From: Acidobacteriota bacterium
Lineage (GTDB): Bacteria > Acidobacteriota > Vicinamibacteria > Vicinamibacterales > UBA2999
Length of the DNA: 64,000 bases
Assembly (NCBI GenBank): GCA_947482665.1
Contig: CANKJK010000011.1
Span: forward strand, 62,001 to 126,000
Reading direction: 5' to 3'
A model generated the notes under the pieces. It searched no databases. It saw nothing but the letters and a program-made list of their open reading frames with translations, and was not told the DNA's origin. The first letter of the stretch is position 1; every line of letters begins with the position of its first letter. The position numbers were made by a program, and so were the translations under genes. Shown here piece after piece: positions 1-9,418 of this stretch.

Positions 1-1
1 G

Positions 2-2608
2 AACGGCCACATCCACATCGGGCACGCGCTCAACAAGATCCTCAAGGACATCGTCGTCAAGAGCCGCACGATGGCGGGCCAGGACGCGCCGTACGTGCCG
101 GGCTGGGATTGCCACGGCCTGCCCATCGAACTGAACGTCGACAAGGAACTGGGACCGAAGAAGAAGACGCTCTCGGCAGCCGACTTCCGGCGCGAATGCC
201 GCAAGTACGCGGAGAAGTTCGTCGCCATCCAGCGCGAGGAGTTCGAACGGCTCGGGGGCCTGGGCGACTGGGACACGCCGTACCTCACGATGAACTACGG
301 CTACCAGGCGGCCATCGTGCGGGCCCTGGGCAAGTTCGTCGAGCAGAAGCTCGTCTACAAGGGCAAGAAGCCGGTGCACTGGTGCATGCACTGCCGGACG
401 GCACTGGCCGAGGCGGAGGTGGAGTACGAGGACCACACGTCGCCTTCGGTCTACGTCGAGTTCCCGCTGTCGCCCGTGAGCGCCGCGCCGTTGGCTGCGG
501 AGGTGCCCGAACTGGCAGGCCGGGCGGTGTCGGTCCTCATCTGGACGACGACCCCCTGGACCCTGCCGTCCAATCTGGCCGTTGCCTTCAACCCGGACTA
601 CATTTACGGCGCCTATCCCTCGGGGGATTCGATCGTCATTCTGGCCGAAGGCCTGGCGGAGACGGTGGCGGCGGCCACGGGCAGAACGCTCGGCGAACCC
701 GTCGCGAAGTTCGCGGGCAAGGTGCTTGAAGGTACCGTGTTCCGCCACCCGCTCTACGAGCAGGATTCCGTCGGCGTCCTCGCCGACTACGTCACGCTCG
801 AGCAGGGCACCGGCGTCGTGCACACCGCGCCCGGACACGGTGTGGACGACTACCACACGGGTCTCCGCTACGGGCTCGAGATCTATGCGCCTGTCGGCCC
901 CGGCGGTCACTTTCTCGACACGGTGGAGCTGTTTGCCGGGCTGCGCGTGTTTGACGCGAACCCCGTCATCATCGAGGCGCTCCGGGAACGGGGCCGCCTC
1001 TGGAAGCACGAAAACTACGGGCACTCCTATCCACATTGCTGGCGCTGCCACCACCCGGTCATCTTCCTGGCCACGTCGCAGTGGTTCATCGCGATGGAGA
1101 AGCAGCGCCTGCGCCAGCGGGCCCTGATGGAGATCGATCAGGTCAACTGGATCCCGGCCTGGGGACGCGACCGCATCTACAACATGATCGCGTTCCGTCC
1201 CGACTGGTGCATTTCGCGCCAGCGCACCTGGGGCGTGCCCATTCCGGCCATGGCGTGCACCAGCTGCCAGACGCCGGTGCTGACCGCCGCCCTCACAGAC
1301 CGTGCGGCTGACGTCTTCGAGCGCTACGGGGCAGACGCCTGGTATGAACGGCCGATCGAGGAGTTTCAGCCGGAGGATCTCGCCTGCCCGTCCTGCGGGG
1401 GCACGTCGTTCGAGCGCGAGTCCAACATCCTCGATGTCTGGTTCGACTCGGGGTCGAGCCACGAGGCCGTGCTGCCGCCGCACGACGACCTGCAGTGGCC
1501 CGCGGATCTCTATCTCGAGGGCAGTGACCAGCATCGCGGCTGGTTCCACAGTTCGCTGCTCATCGGCATCGGGACGCGCGGCAAGGCACCCTTCCGCGAT
1601 GTACTCACCCACGGGTTCGTGGTGGATGAGAAGGGTCGCAAGATGTCCAAGTCGGTCGGCAATACGATTGCCCCGCAGGATGTGATCAGCAAGAGCGGCG
1701 CCGAGGTGCTGCGCCTGTGGGTCTCGATGGTGGACTACGGCGAAGAGGTCCGGATCGGACCTGAAGTGCTCGCGCGCACGATCGAGGCGTACCGGAAGAT
1801 CCGCAACACGATTCGGATCCTGGCGGCCAACCTCTATGACTTCGACCCGGCCCGCGACAGCGTGCCGCTGGCCGAGATGGAGGAAATCGACCGCTACATC
1901 CTGGCGCGGTTCGCGGAGACCGCGCAGAAGGTGCGGCCCGCCTACGAGCGGTATCAGTTCCAGACCATCTTCCAGGCGCTGAACCAGCTCGTCACGGTGG
2001 ACCTGAGCGCGTTCTACGTGGACGTGACCAAGGACCGGATGTACACCTCCGGTCCGGCGTCGCGGGCCAGACGATCCGGCCAGACAGCGATGTATCTGCT
2101 GCTGGACGGACTGACGCGTCTGATGGCACCCATCCTGCCGTTCACCGCGGACGAGATGTGGCGCTTCATGCCGGGCACGCGCTCGGAATCCGTGCACCTC
2201 GAGCTGTTCCCGGACGCAGACGCCTACGCCTCGAAGGAGCTTCTGGACCGCTGGACACAGCTGCTGGCCGTTCGCGACACCGTCAACGCGGCGCTGGAGG
2301 CGCAGCGCCAGGCCAAGGTGATCGGCAATGCGCTGAGCGCACGCGTCACACTGACCGCCAGCGGGCCGGTCGCGGCACTGCTCCAGCGATACTCGCGTGA
2401 ACTGCCGACACTCTTCATCGTGTCGGAGCTGACGTTGGTGACGGGAGCCACCGAGGGACCCGATTCTGTGACCGTCGTGGTGGAGAAGGCCACCGGCGTC
2501 AAGTGTGAGCGGTGCTGGCGGTTCGTGCCGGCGGTTGCCAGCGACGAGGCGCAGGCCGGTCTCTGCGAACGCTGTGTAGATGCGCTGTTCGGCCCGGCGG
2601 TCGCGTGA
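2..2608 (+). CDS. ileS: Isoleucyl-tRNA synthetase, 5'-truncated by window edge
   Basis: Charges tRNA-Ile with isoleucine in the cytoplasm. The reading frame is open from base 2, so the start lies outside the window. The class I HIGH motif is encoded at bases 14-25 and KMSKS at 1640-1654. The editing (CP1) domain lies between them, with the family's [11 protein letters not shown] segment. The C-terminus carries the Zn-finger typical of bacterial IleS, with two CxxC pairs (CERCWRF and CERC) near 2508-2580. The stop overlaps the lspA GTG start by 4 bases, so the two are probably translationally coupled. ileS-lspA adjacency is common in bacteria. Confidence 0.97.
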   Translation, partial: NGHIHIGHALNKILKDIVVKSRTMAGQDAPYVPGWDCHGLPIELNVDKELGPKKKTLSAADFRRECRKYAEKFVAIQREEFERLGGLGDWDTPYLTMNYGYQAAIVRALGKFVEQKLVYKGKKPVHWCMHCRTALAEAEVEYEDHTSPSVYVEFPLSPVSAAPLAAEVPELAGRAVSVLIWTTTPWTLPSNLAVAFNPDYIYGAYPSGDSIVILAEGLAETVAAATGRTLGEPVAKFAGKVLEGTVFRHPLYEQDSVGVLADYVTLEQGTGVVHTAPGHGVDDYHTGLRYGLEIYAPVGPGGHFLDTVELFAGLRVFDANPVIIEALRERGRLWKHENYGHSYPHCWRCHHPVIFLATSQWFIAMEKQRLRQRALMEIDQVNWIPAWGRDRIYNMIAFRPDWCISRQRTWGVPIPAMACTSCQTPVLTAALTDRAADVFERYGADAWYERPIEEFQPEDLACPSCGGTSFERESNILDVWFDSGSSHEAVLPPHDDLQWPADLYLEGSDQHRGWFHSSLLIGIGTRGKAPFRDVLTHGFVVDEKGRKMSKSVGNTIAPQDVISKSGAEVLRLWVSMVDYGEEVRIGPEVLARTIEAYRKIRNTIRILAANLYDFDPARDSVPLAEMEEIDRYILARFAETAQKVRPAYERYQFQTIFQALNQLVTVDLSAFYVDVTKDRMYTSGPASRARRSGQTAMYLLLDGLTRLMAPILPFTADEMWRFMPGTRSESVHLELFPDADAYASKELLDRWTQLLAVRDTVNAALEAQRQAKVIGNALSARVTLTASGPVAALLQRYSRELPTLFIVSELTLVTGATEGPDSVTVVVEKATGVKCERCWRFVPAVASDEAQAGLCERCVDALFGPAVA

Positions 2609-3126
2609 CGGCCGCGGAGAGCACGGGCATCGCCACGCGATGGCGGGGGCTGGCGGGACTCGTCGCGATCTTGGTCGCAGCGGATCAGCTGGCCAAGTGG
2701 GCGGTCCGCTCGCGGCTTGAGCTCGGCGAGAGCGTCGAGCTGATTCCGGGCTTCCTCGATTTCACCCGGGTGCACAATTCCGGTGCGGCGTTCGGACTCC
2801 TGAACGGCGTGGACGTGCCATACAAGGCCGCGGGTCTGGCCATTGTGGCGCTGGTGGCGCTGGTGGGCGTGGCGACCTATGCGACGGCGCTGCCGCTCTC
2901 CGACCGCCTGGCCAGGATCGGCCTGGTCTGCATCGTGGGCGGCGCGGCCGGCAACCTGGTGGACCGGGTGGTCCTCGGCTATGTCGTGGACTTTGTGGAT
3001 GCCTACTGGAACGGCTGGCACTTCTGGGCGTTCAATGTGGCCGATTCGGCCATCACGATCGGGGCCGCACTGATGATTCTCGACATTCTGGGAGTGGGAA
3101 AACGCCATGCATCCGGAACTCTTTAG
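2605..3126 (+). CDS. lspA: Lipoprotein signal peptidase (signal peptidase II)
   Basis: Inner-membrane aspartyl protease that cleaves prolipoprotein signal peptides after Lgt has lipidated them. I choose the GTG at 2605, which overlaps the ileS stop (GTGA); this gives 173 aa, the usual size, and removes a non-homologous N-terminal extension. Family motifs are present: [25 protein letters not shown] and FNVADSAI, the last two carrying the catalytic Asp pair. Four hydrophobic segments are visible. It overlaps lgt by 20 bases, so the two lipoprotein-processing enzymes are co-expressed. Confidence 0.96.
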   Translation: MTAAESTGIATRWRGLAGLVAILVAADQLAKWAVRSRLELGESVELIPGFLDFTRVHNSGAAFGLLNGVDVPYKAAGLAIVALVALVGVATYATALPLSDRLARIGLVCIVGGAAGNLVDRVVLGYVVDFVDAYWNGWHFWAFNVADSAITIGAALMILDILGVGKRHASGTL

Positions 3127-3901
3127 CTTCGGCCCGGTCACGCTCTACTCCTACGGCGTACTGCTCGCCGCGTCCTACCTGCTCGGCCTGCAGCTGGCGC
3201 GCCGCCGCGCCGCCTCTCGGGGGCTGGACCCTGCGCGAATCCTTGACCTCGGGATCTACATCATCATCGCGGCCCTGGTGGGCGCCAAAGCGCTGCTGCT
3301 CGTCGTGGACTTCGATCAGTTCCGGCAGTCGCCAGCCGAACTGTTCTCGCTGCTGCGGTCCGGAGGCGTCTTCTACGGGGGCCTGGTGCTCGCCGTGGTC
3401 GTGGCGTTCTGGTACATGTGGCGCCACAACCTCCCCTTCTGGACGACGTGCGACGTGTTCGCACCAGGTATCGCGCTCGGGCATGTGACGGGCCGGCTCG
3501 GTTGTCTTGCAGCCGGTTGCTGCTATGGCAAGGCCACGACGGTCCCGTGGGCCATCATCTTCACGGACCCGAAGGCCCTCGCCAACGTCGGCACACCGCT
3601 GAACATTCCGTTGCACCCGACGCAGCTCTATGAGGCTGGCGCCGAACTGGCGATTCTCGGACTCCTCCTGTTCTCGGAACGTCGGCGCAAGGGAAGCCCG
3701 GGCCAGACGTTCTGGCTCTACCTGCTGCTCTATGCCGTGACGCGGTTCATCATCGAGTTCTACAGGGGCGATCCACGCGGCATGGTCGGGATGTTCACGA
3801 CGTCGCAGTTCATCTCACTGCTGCTGGGTCCGCTCAGCCTCGTCATGTTGTTCTGGGTCTCCCGCCGCTCTGGCGAGACGACCGGCGCGGCGACGGCGTA
3901 G
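3107..3901 (+). CDS. lgt: Prolipoprotein diacylglyceryl transferase
   Basis: Transfers diacylglycerol from phosphatidylglycerol to the lipobox Cys of prolipoproteins in the inner membrane, the step before LspA. 264 aa with about seven hydrophobic segments. The Lgt signature region is HVTGRLGCLAAGCCYG (residues 126-141), followed by the conserved HPTQLYE (170-176) and an arginine-containing C-terminal helix (RFIIEFYRGDPRG). The GGVFYGG segment (86-92) is the variant seen in many non-enteric Lgt proteins. Substrates in this window would include the lipoproteins starting at 11791 and 29717. Confidence 0.95.
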   Translation: MHPELFSFGPVTLYSYGVLLAASYLLGLQLARRRAASRGLDPARILDLGIYIIIAALVGAKALLLVVDFDQFRQSPAELFSLLRSGGVFYGGLVLAVVVAFWYMWRHNLPFWTTCDVFAPGIALGHVTGRLGCLAAGCCYGKATTVPWAIIFTDPKALANVGTPLNIPLHPTQLYEAGAELAILGLLLFSERRRKGSPGQTFWLYLLLYAVTRFIIEFYRGDPRGMVGMFTTSQFISLLLGPLSLVMLFWVSRRSGETTGAATA

Positions 3902-3905
3902 CCGG

Positions 3906-4868
3906 ATGAGCCACACGTATACCGTCCCAGAAGAGGCCGACGGCGAACGGCTTGATCGCGTACTCACGGCCCTGCTGCCGGACCGCTCGCGCGCACAGAT
4001 TCAGCGGCTGATTGAGGGCGGCCACGTCACGGTCGTGCGCAAGGCCGCGAAGTCCAACCTCGCCATGCGCGCCGGCGAGGCCATCGAAGTCGACGCCCCG
4101 CCCCCCGTGGCCACCACCGTCGAGCCCGAGGCTCTCCCGATCGATGTTCTCTTTGAGGACAGCGACATCATCGTCATCAACAAGGCGGCGGGCATGGTGG
4201 TGCATCCAGGTGCGGGACACGGCTCCGGCACGCTGGTCAACGCGCTGCTCCACCACGTCGACGATCTCAGCGGCATCGGCGGCGAGCTGCGGCCGGGCAT
4301 CGTCCACCGACTGGACCGGGGCACGTCGGGCGTCATCGTCGTGGCCAAGCACGACGCAGCCCACCAGGAACTTTCACGGCAGTTCCAGGACCGTGAGGTC
4401 GAAAAGGAATACATCGCACTGGTCTGGGGTGGTGTCGCGCCAGGGCGGCGGATCGACGCGGCCATCGGGCGTGATCCCTCCAACCGGCAGAAGATGTCCG
4501 CCAGGGCCCGCTTTGCCCGCGAAGCGGTGACACGTATCACCCGCGCATATACGTGGAAGGGCCTGTCGCTGATACACGTCGCCATTCACACGGGCCGTAC
4601 GCACCAGATCCGCGTGCACCTCAGCGCGATCGGGCATCCGGTGATCGGAGACGCGCTGTACGGAGGCGTCCATCGGCGCGTGCCGGGTGACATCCGTGCG
4701 GTCCAGCGGCTTGACCGGCCGTTTCTCCACTCGTGGCGCCTGGTAATCGCGCATCCCATCGACGGGCGCCGGTTGGAGTTCAAGGCCCCGCTCCCGGCGG
4801 AACTGCTCACGGTGCTACTGGACCTCGGTTATGAGGGTCCGATGGGAGAAGAGGCTCAGGAAGCATGA
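3906..4868 (+). CDS. rluD: RluA/RluD-family pseudouridine synthase
   Basis: Isomerises uridine to pseudouridine, most likely in 23S rRNA helix 69 (RluD type). 320 aa. An N-terminal S4 RNA-binding domain covers about residues 12-62. The catalytic domain contains HRLDRGTSG at 134-142, with Asp137 as the expected nucleophile, and the conserved GRTHQIRVH motif. It starts 4 bases after lgt and overlaps the next gene by 4 bases (ATGA). The exact target uridine cannot be read from sequence, so RluD rather than RluC is inferred from the S4 domain and length. Confidence 0.9.
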   Translation: MSHTYTVPEEADGERLDRVLTALLPDRSRAQIQRLIEGGHVTVVRKAAKSNLAMRAGEAIEVDAPPPVATTVEPEALPIDVLFEDSDIIVINKAAGMVVHPGAGHGSGTLVNALLHHVDDLSGIGGELRPGIVHRLDRGTSGVIVVAKHDAAHQELSRQFQDREVEKEYIALVWGGVAPGRRIDAAIGRDPSNRQKMSARARFAREAVTRITRAYTWKGLSLIHVAIHTGRTHQIRVHLSAIGHPVIGDALYGGVHRRVPGDIRAVQRLDRPFLHSWRLVIAHPIDGRRLEFKAPLPAELLTVLLDLGYEGPMGEEAQEA

Positions 4869-5413
4869 GCGCCCCCGTGGTGCCCCACGACATCCGACAG
4901 GTCTTCGAAGGCCGGGTCTTCCGGGTCGTCGTGGAGCGCATCACCCTGCCCAAGGGGCAGACCGTCGACATGGAGATCGTGCGGCACCCTGGCTCAGTGG
5001 TCTTGATACCTGTGATGGATGACGGGCGGCTGATGCTGGTGCGCCAGTACCGCCACGCCATCGGCAGATGGGTCTGGGAGTTGCCGGCCGGCACCCTCAA
5101 GGCGGGCGAGGAGTTCGCCACGGCTGCCGCGCGGGAATGCCAGGAAGAAATCAGCCTGATTCCTGGGAAGCTCGAACAGCTGTCCGGCCTCTACCCGACG
5201 CCAGGGTACTGCGACGAGGAGATGGTGTATTTCCTCGCGACGAACCTTCGGACACCTGGCCCGAACGACCCCGTCCTCCCGCCGGACGAGGACGAAGATA
5301 TCGAGTGTCGACCGTTCTCCCTGGACGAGATTCAGACACTCATGGACCGCGGGGAGGTCGTCGACATGAAGACGGTCGCCGGACTGACGGTGTTGGCCGC
5401 CAGCCGGCGCTGA
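4865..5413 (+). CDS. Nudix hydrolase, ADP-ribose pyrophosphatase-like
   Basis: 182 aa, ATG overlapping the rluD stop. It hydrolyses a nucleoside-diphosphate-linked substrate, probably ADP-ribose (NudF-like), judging by the layout: an N-terminal beta region, then VRQYRHAIGRWVWELPAGTL, then the Nudix box. The box reads G-x5-E-x7-REC-Q-EE-I-S-L: all metal-binding Glu residues are present, but Ser replaces the usual Gly near the end. Last gene of the forward ileS operon; it converges on lon, with only 11 bases between the stops. Confidence 0.88.
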   Translation: MSAPVVPHDIRQVFEGRVFRVVVERITLPKGQTVDMEIVRHPGSVVLIPVMDDGRLMLVRQYRHAIGRWVWELPAGTLKAGEEFATAAARECQEEISLIPGKLEQLSGLYPTPGYCDEEMVYFLATNLRTPGPNDPVLPPDEDEDIECRPFSLDEIQTLMDRGEVVDMKTVAGLTVLAASRR

Positions 5414-5424
5414 CTGGTGCCGTG

Positions 5425-7860
5425 CTATTGCACGGCAGGCTGGACGCGTCGTGACTTGCGGTCTCCGCCGGCCTTGACCGCTGGCAGGAGCGCCAGCAGC
5501 AGCACCTCTTCCACGTGCTGCACGAAATGAATCGTCATGTCCTTCCGGAGCTCCGGGCCCAGGTCCTCGTTCACGTTGCGCTCGTTCAGCTTCGGCAGGA
5601 TCACCTCGCGGATGCCCGCACGCCGCGCCGCCAGCACCTTCTCCTTGATGCCACCGACGGGCAGAACCCGGCCCGACAGCGTGATCTCGCCTGTCATCGC
5701 GAGGTCCCCCCGCACGGGACGCTTCGTCAATTCCGAGGCTAGCGCCGTCACCATCGTCACGCCGGCGGACGGTCCATCCTTGGGGATCGCACCGGACGGC
5801 ACGTGGATGTGGATCTCCGCGCCCTTGAAGAAGTCCGGGTCCGCTCCGAACGTCGCCGCATGCGCTCTGAACCATGACAAGGCCGCCCGCGCGGACTCCT
5901 TCATGACGTCGCCCAACTGCCCAGTCAGCGTCAGACTCCCCGTGCCCGGCATGCGCGAGGCCTCGATGAAGAGAACCTCGCCGCCAACTGGCGTCCAGGC
6001 CAGGCCGATCGCCACGCCGGGTTCCTTGGTTCGCTCCGCCATTTCTTCATCGATGAAGCGTGGCGCCCCGAGCAGCTCAACCACACGGATGTCGTCGACG
6101 TCCACGAAGGACTCGTCTCCCTCGGCACGACGCCTGGCAACCTTCCGGCACACGGACCCGATCTCGCGCTCGAGGCTTCGGACACCGGCCTCTCGCGTAT
6201 AGCCCCGGATCAGCTGTCGCAGGCCTGGCTCGGAAAAGCGGATCTGTTCAGCGGTCAGGCCATGGTTGGTGACCTGTCGGCTCACCAGGTGGGATACCGC
6301 GATACTCAGCTTCTCCTCTTCCGTATAGCCAGGGATCTCAAGTACTTCCATCCGGTCTCGGAGCGCAGGCGGGACAGGGTCCAGCACGTTGGCCGTGGTG
6401 ATGAAGAGCACCTCGGACAGGTCGAAAGGCACGTCGAGATAATGGTCGCGGAACGTCGCATTCTGCTCGGGGTCGAGAACCTCCAGCAGGGCTGACGCCG
6501 GGTCACCCCGAAAGTCGTTGCCGAGCTTGTCGATCTCATCAAGAATGAAGACAGGGTTCCGGGATTCGGCTCGGCGGAGCCCCTGGATGATCTGGCCTGG
6601 TAGCGCACCGATGTACGTGCGCCGGTGTCCACGGATCTCGGCTTCGTCCCGCATTCCACCCAAGGACACACGGACAAACTTCCGACCGAGGGACTGAGCC
6701 ACCGAGCGTGCGAGGGAGGTCTTGCCCACGCCTGGGGGGCCGACCAGACACAGGATTGGTCCCTTCATTCCAGGGTTGAGCTTGCGGACAGCCAGGTACT
6801 CCAGAATGCGGTCTTTGGGCTTTTCAAGCCCTGAATGGTCGGCATCCAGGATGGCCTTTGTCTTCGCCAGGTCCACCACTTCGGGGGTGCTCGCCTGCCA
6901 CGGAAGCGACACCAGCCAGTCGAGATAGGTGCGGGAAACGGTGTACTCTGCGGCCGATACAGACATCCGGGAGAGTCGATTGAGCTCGCGCAGGGCTTCC
7001 TTCTCGACTGCCTGCGGCATGGCGGCGGCCACAATGCGTTCCCCGAACTCCTCCGTATCCTTCGTCTGGTCGTCGCCCTCGCCCAGTTCCTTCTGAATCG
7101 CTTTCAACTGTTCACGCAGGAAATACTCGCGCTGGTTCTTGCCGACCTCTGACTGAACCTGGGATTGGAGCTTGGACCCGAGTTCCAGGACCTCAAGCTC
7201 CTTCACGAGAATGCGGTTCAACGCGTCAAGCCTGGCCCGAAGATCGAGGGTTTCCAGCACCTCCTGCTTCACCGCAGTGGACATCGTGCTCAAGCTGGAA
7301 GCGATGAAATCGGCCAGGCGACCGGGCTCGGCGATATTCGCGGCCAGGGTTTGGAGGTCGTCCGACAGCACCGGCGACAGGGAGACCACCTGCTGAAAGT
7401 TGCCCTTGATATTTCTCAACTGGGCATCAATCTCGAGGCGGTCCTCGTCTCGCACGAGCTCCGGAACCCGCGTGACTCGTGCGCGCAGGTAGGGCTGGGT
7501 CTCGACCAATTCCGTCAAAGTGACGCGGGCCAAACCCTGAACAATGAGCCGGAGACTGCCGTCCGGCAGCTTAAACATCTTGTGGATCTGGCTCGCGGTA
7601 CCCACTCGGTGCAGGTCCGCCTCTCCAGGCTCATCAATGGTGGGCTCACGCTGGGTGAACACCCCGATAACCCTGCCAGCCGACATCGCCTCGTCAATGA
7701 GCCGGACGGAGCTCTCGCGCGCGACGGCCAGCGGCATGAACGAATTCGGGAACAGGACGGTGTCGCGCAGCGGAAGTACCGGCAACACCTCAGGAATGTC
7801 GACGGTTGGCTCAGAAGAAGAAAGATCGTCGATCGACAGATGTTCGTCGCGGTCGCTCAT
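5425..7860 (-). CDS. lon: ATP-dependent protease Lon
   Basis: Cytoplasmic AAA+ serine protease that degrades misfolded and regulatory proteins. I take the ATG at 7860, which has a strong GGAGGT 6 bases upstream, giving 811 aa; an in-frame start 33 bases earlier lacks this. An N-terminal LON substrate domain begins at [12 protein letters not shown]. Walker A is GPPGVGKTS and Walker B is FILDEIDK. The catalytic dyad is Ser698 in DGPSAG and Lys741 in GGIKEK. Length and motif order are those of LonA. Confidence 0.97.
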   Translation of the reverse strand: MSDRDEHLSIDDLSSSEPTVDIPEVLPVLPLRDTVLFPNSFMPLAVARESSVRLIDEAMSAGRVIGVFTQREPTIDEPGEADLHRVGTASQIHKMFKLPDGSLRLIVQGLARVTLTELVETQPYLRARVTRVPELVRDEDRLEIDAQLRNIKGNFQQVVSLSPVLSDDLQTLAANIAEPGRLADFIASSLSTMSTAVKQEVLETLDLRARLDALNRILVKELEVLELGSKLQSQVQSEVGKNQREYFLREQLKAIQKELGEGDDQTKDTEEFGERIVAAAMPQAVEKEALRELNRLSRMSVSAAEYTVSRTYLDWLVSLPWQASTPEVVDLAKTKAILDADHSGLEKPKDRILEYLAVRKLNPGMKGPILCLVGPPGVGKTSLARSVAQSLGRKFVRVSLGGMRDEAEIRGHRRTYIGALPGQIIQGLRRAESRNPVFILDEIDKLGNDFRGDPASALLEVLDPEQNATFRDHYLDVPFDLSEVLFITTANVLDPVPPALRDRMEVLEIPGYTEEEKLSIAVSHLVSRQVTNHGLTAEQIRFSEPGLRQLIRGYTREAGVRSLEREIGSVCRKVARRRAEGDESFVDVDDIRVVELLGAPRFIDEEMAERTKEPGVAIGLAWTPVGGEVLFIEASRMPGTGSLTLTGQLGDVMKESARAALSWFRAHAATFGADPDFFKGAEIHIHVPSGAIPKDGPSAGVTMVTALASELTKRPVRGDLAMTGEITLSGRVLPVGGIKEKVLAARRAGIREVILPKLNERNVNEDLGPELRKDMTIHFVQHVEEVLLLALLPAVKAGGDRKSRRVQPAVQ

Positions 7861-7952
7861 GGCATGACCTCCCTGCGCGAGCGGAGGCCGCACGCGGTGG
7901 ACTTGCCCAAGATTACTTGATTGAAAAAGGGGGACTTGCTGGGGATGGTACT

Positions 7953-7979
7953 CGGCTGGGCCACAGGGTGGCCCAGCCG
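7953..7979 (-). terminator. Perfect 12-bp hairpin downstream of the dksA-like gene
   Basis: The arms 7953-7964 and 7968-7979 are exact reverse complements around a 3-base loop. It lies 14 bases beyond the stop of the reverse-strand dksA-like gene. A run of five T (reverse strand) appears only about 25 bases further on, so it is either a weak terminator or an mRNA 3'-end stabiliser before lon. Confidence 0.55.
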
Positions 7980-7992
7980 GTGATGCACGGTG

Positions 7993-8448
7993 CTAGTTGG
8001 CCATGTCGTAGAGCAACGCGGCCGAACCCCGCCGCTGAGCCAATAGCCGCTCACGCTGAGCTGCCGTCTCTCTCGCCTCTTCGCAGTCCTTGCAGCGAAC
8101 GGCGAACGGTAGCGCTCGCAGGCGCGGCCCGGCGATCTCCTCGCCACACTCGAAGCAGTTCCCATAGAGACCGTCCTCAAGCCGCCGAAGAGCCTGATTC
8201 ACCTTGTTGAGGGTCTCCGACTTCATCTGGATCAGCGCGAGCTCAATGTCGTCCTGAATGTCGACCTCGGAACTCTCGCCCTGATCCAGCACTTCGCGCT
8301 CACGGCCACCTTCGGCGCGAACATCCCGCATCTTGCCCTGCATCTCACTGAGCAGTTCCAAGCGGCGGGCCTCGAGCATCTTCCGGAGCTCGGCATAACG
8401 GCTCGAACGGGTCTCGGTCTTCGTGGTGGTAGTTTTCTTGGTGGCCAT
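7993..8448 (-). CDS. dksA: DksA/TraR-family zinc-finger transcription regulator
   Basis: RNA-polymerase secondary-channel factor that acts with ppGpp. 151 aa from the ATG at 8448, which has GAGGA at the right distance; a longer in-frame extension upstream has no support. The N-terminus is Thr/Lys-rich (MATKKTTTTKTETR), followed by a coiled-coil region with an acidic tip (SSEVDIQDDIEL). The C-terminal C4 zinc finger is C-x2-C-x17-C-x2-C (CFEC ... CKDC). The rsh gene nearby supports a stringent-response role. Whether it is a full DksA equivalent or another TraR-type member is uncertain. Confidence 0.85.
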   Translation of the reverse strand: MATKKTTTTKTETRSSRYAELRKMLEARRLELLSEMQGKMRDVRAEGGREREVLDQGESSEVDIQDDIELALIQMKSETLNKVNQALRRLEDGLYGNCFECGEEIAGPRLRALPFAVRCKDCEEARETAAQRERLLAQRRGSAALLYDMAN

Positions 8449-8810
8449 GATGTCCTCGTGAATTCGTGACTTCGGTTGTCTTCTACAGACTAAGCAATTC
8501 ACATGCCGACATGCACTCATTTGCTCTGTGGCTGTCTATTGGACGTCCTGAAGCTCAAAATGGCCGTTTCAGTGCACACAAATCAGGTCATCAGTCAAAA
8601 ATGCGCGACAACGCATGGCGTAATTATGGGCACAGTGTAGATATTCGCGCACTGAAATACAGGCCTATAGCCACGCGCGGAGAACTGTGCGTCGTGACAA
8701 ACCCAGCCTCCAGAGCAGGAGTTAAGACTTCTCGCGCGCCCGTCGTGCTAAAATCAGCAGTTCTTGAACGTCCACAAGCCGTGGCTGGTGGACAACAGAC
8801 GGGGGATTTC
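8449..8810. other. AT-richer intergenic region between divergent dksA and rpmB
   Basis: About 360 bases without a convincing gene. The stretch 8500-8690 is visibly richer in A+T than its surroundings. The right end holds the rpmB promoter; the left end should hold the reverse-strand dksA promoter, but I cannot fix its boxes. Short open frames across it have no recognisable product and no ribosome-binding site. Confidence 0.6.
8746..8754 (+). promoter_or_regulatory. Extended -10 promoter for rpmB-ridA
   Basis: TGCTAAAAT is a TGn extended -10 box with -10 hexamer TAAAAT at 8749-8754, about 57 bases before the rpmB start. No good -35 is visible 17 bases upstream, which is usual for extended -10 promoters. 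Confidence 0.55.
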
Positions 8811-9020
8811 GTGGCTAAGCGATGTGAAGTGTGTGGAAAAGGGCCTGTGGCTGGACGGACGGTGTCGCACGCCCACAATGTGGGACTCCGGCGCTTTGAG
8901 CCAAACCTCCAGTCGGTTCGCGCAGTCATCAACGGCGCCACGAAGCGGATGCGCGTCTGCACGCGTTGCATTCGGTCCGGCATGGTGATCAAGGCCGCGC
9001 GCGTCGCCAAGGTCGCGTGA
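8811..9020 (+). CDS. rpmB: 50S ribosomal protein L28
   Basis: Large-subunit ribosomal protein of 69 aa, the family's normal size. The GTG start at 8811 has GGGGGA 4 bases upstream; longer in-frame starts give non-homologous sequence. L28 signatures are present: [12 protein letters not shown] at the N-terminus, then the basic segment RRFEPNLQ, then a second CxxC (CTRCIRSG). The two CxxC pairs make this a zinc-binding L28. The stop overlaps the ridA GTG by 4 bases. Confidence 0.95.
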   Translation: MAKRCEVCGKGPVAGRTVSHAHNVGLRRFEPNLQSVRAVINGATKRMRVCTRCIRSGMVIKAARVAKVA

Positions 9021-9409
9021 ACAGCCTCGCGGCTGTTGTGGCGACGGACGCCCCGGCTGCGATCGGCCCCTACTCTCAAGGTGTGCGGGCCGGTTCGTTT
9101 GTATTTCTTTCCGGGCAGATTCCGCTCGACCCAGCGACGGGCCAGTTGGTAGCCGGCGACATCACCAGCCAGACGGAACAGGTGATGACGAACCTGGCTG
9201 CGGTGCTGCGCGCCGCAGGGACGTCCCTGGATCGGGTCGTGAAGACGACAATCTACCTCACCGACCTGGCCGACTTCTCGACGGTGAATCAGGTGTACGC
9301 ACAGTTCGTCGGCACGCCACCTCCGGCCCGGGCCACCGTCCAGGTCTCCCGGCTGCCGAGAGACGCCCGCGTCGAGATCGACGCCATCGCCCTGCTCCCC
9401 GGCGCCTAA
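9017..9409 (+). CDS. ridA: RidA family enamine/imine deaminase
   Basis: Hydrolyses reactive 2-aminoacrylate and related enamines released by PLP enzymes. 130 aa from a GTG that overlaps the rpmB stop. Family motifs: [12 protein letters not shown] at the N-terminus, [13 protein letters not shown] in the middle, and a C-terminal [20 protein letters not shown] with the substrate-binding Arg (PARATV) and the conserved VEID. Translational coupling to L28 would tie its level to ribosome synthesis. It converges on rsh with a 9-base gap. Confidence 0.93.
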   Translation: MNSLAAVVATDAPAAIGPYSQGVRAGSFVFLSGQIPLDPATGQLVAGDITSQTEQVMTNLAAVLRAAGTSLDRVVKTTIYLTDLADFSTVNQVYAQFVGTPPPARATVQVSRLPRDARVEIDAIALLPGA

Positions 9410-9418
9410 CGCCGCTCC

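Noticed and set aside
8449-8520. Upstream extension of the dksA-like frame
   Set aside because: Contains Cys/Arg-rich non-homologous sequence; the ATG at 8448 has a ribosome-binding site and gives the normal family length.
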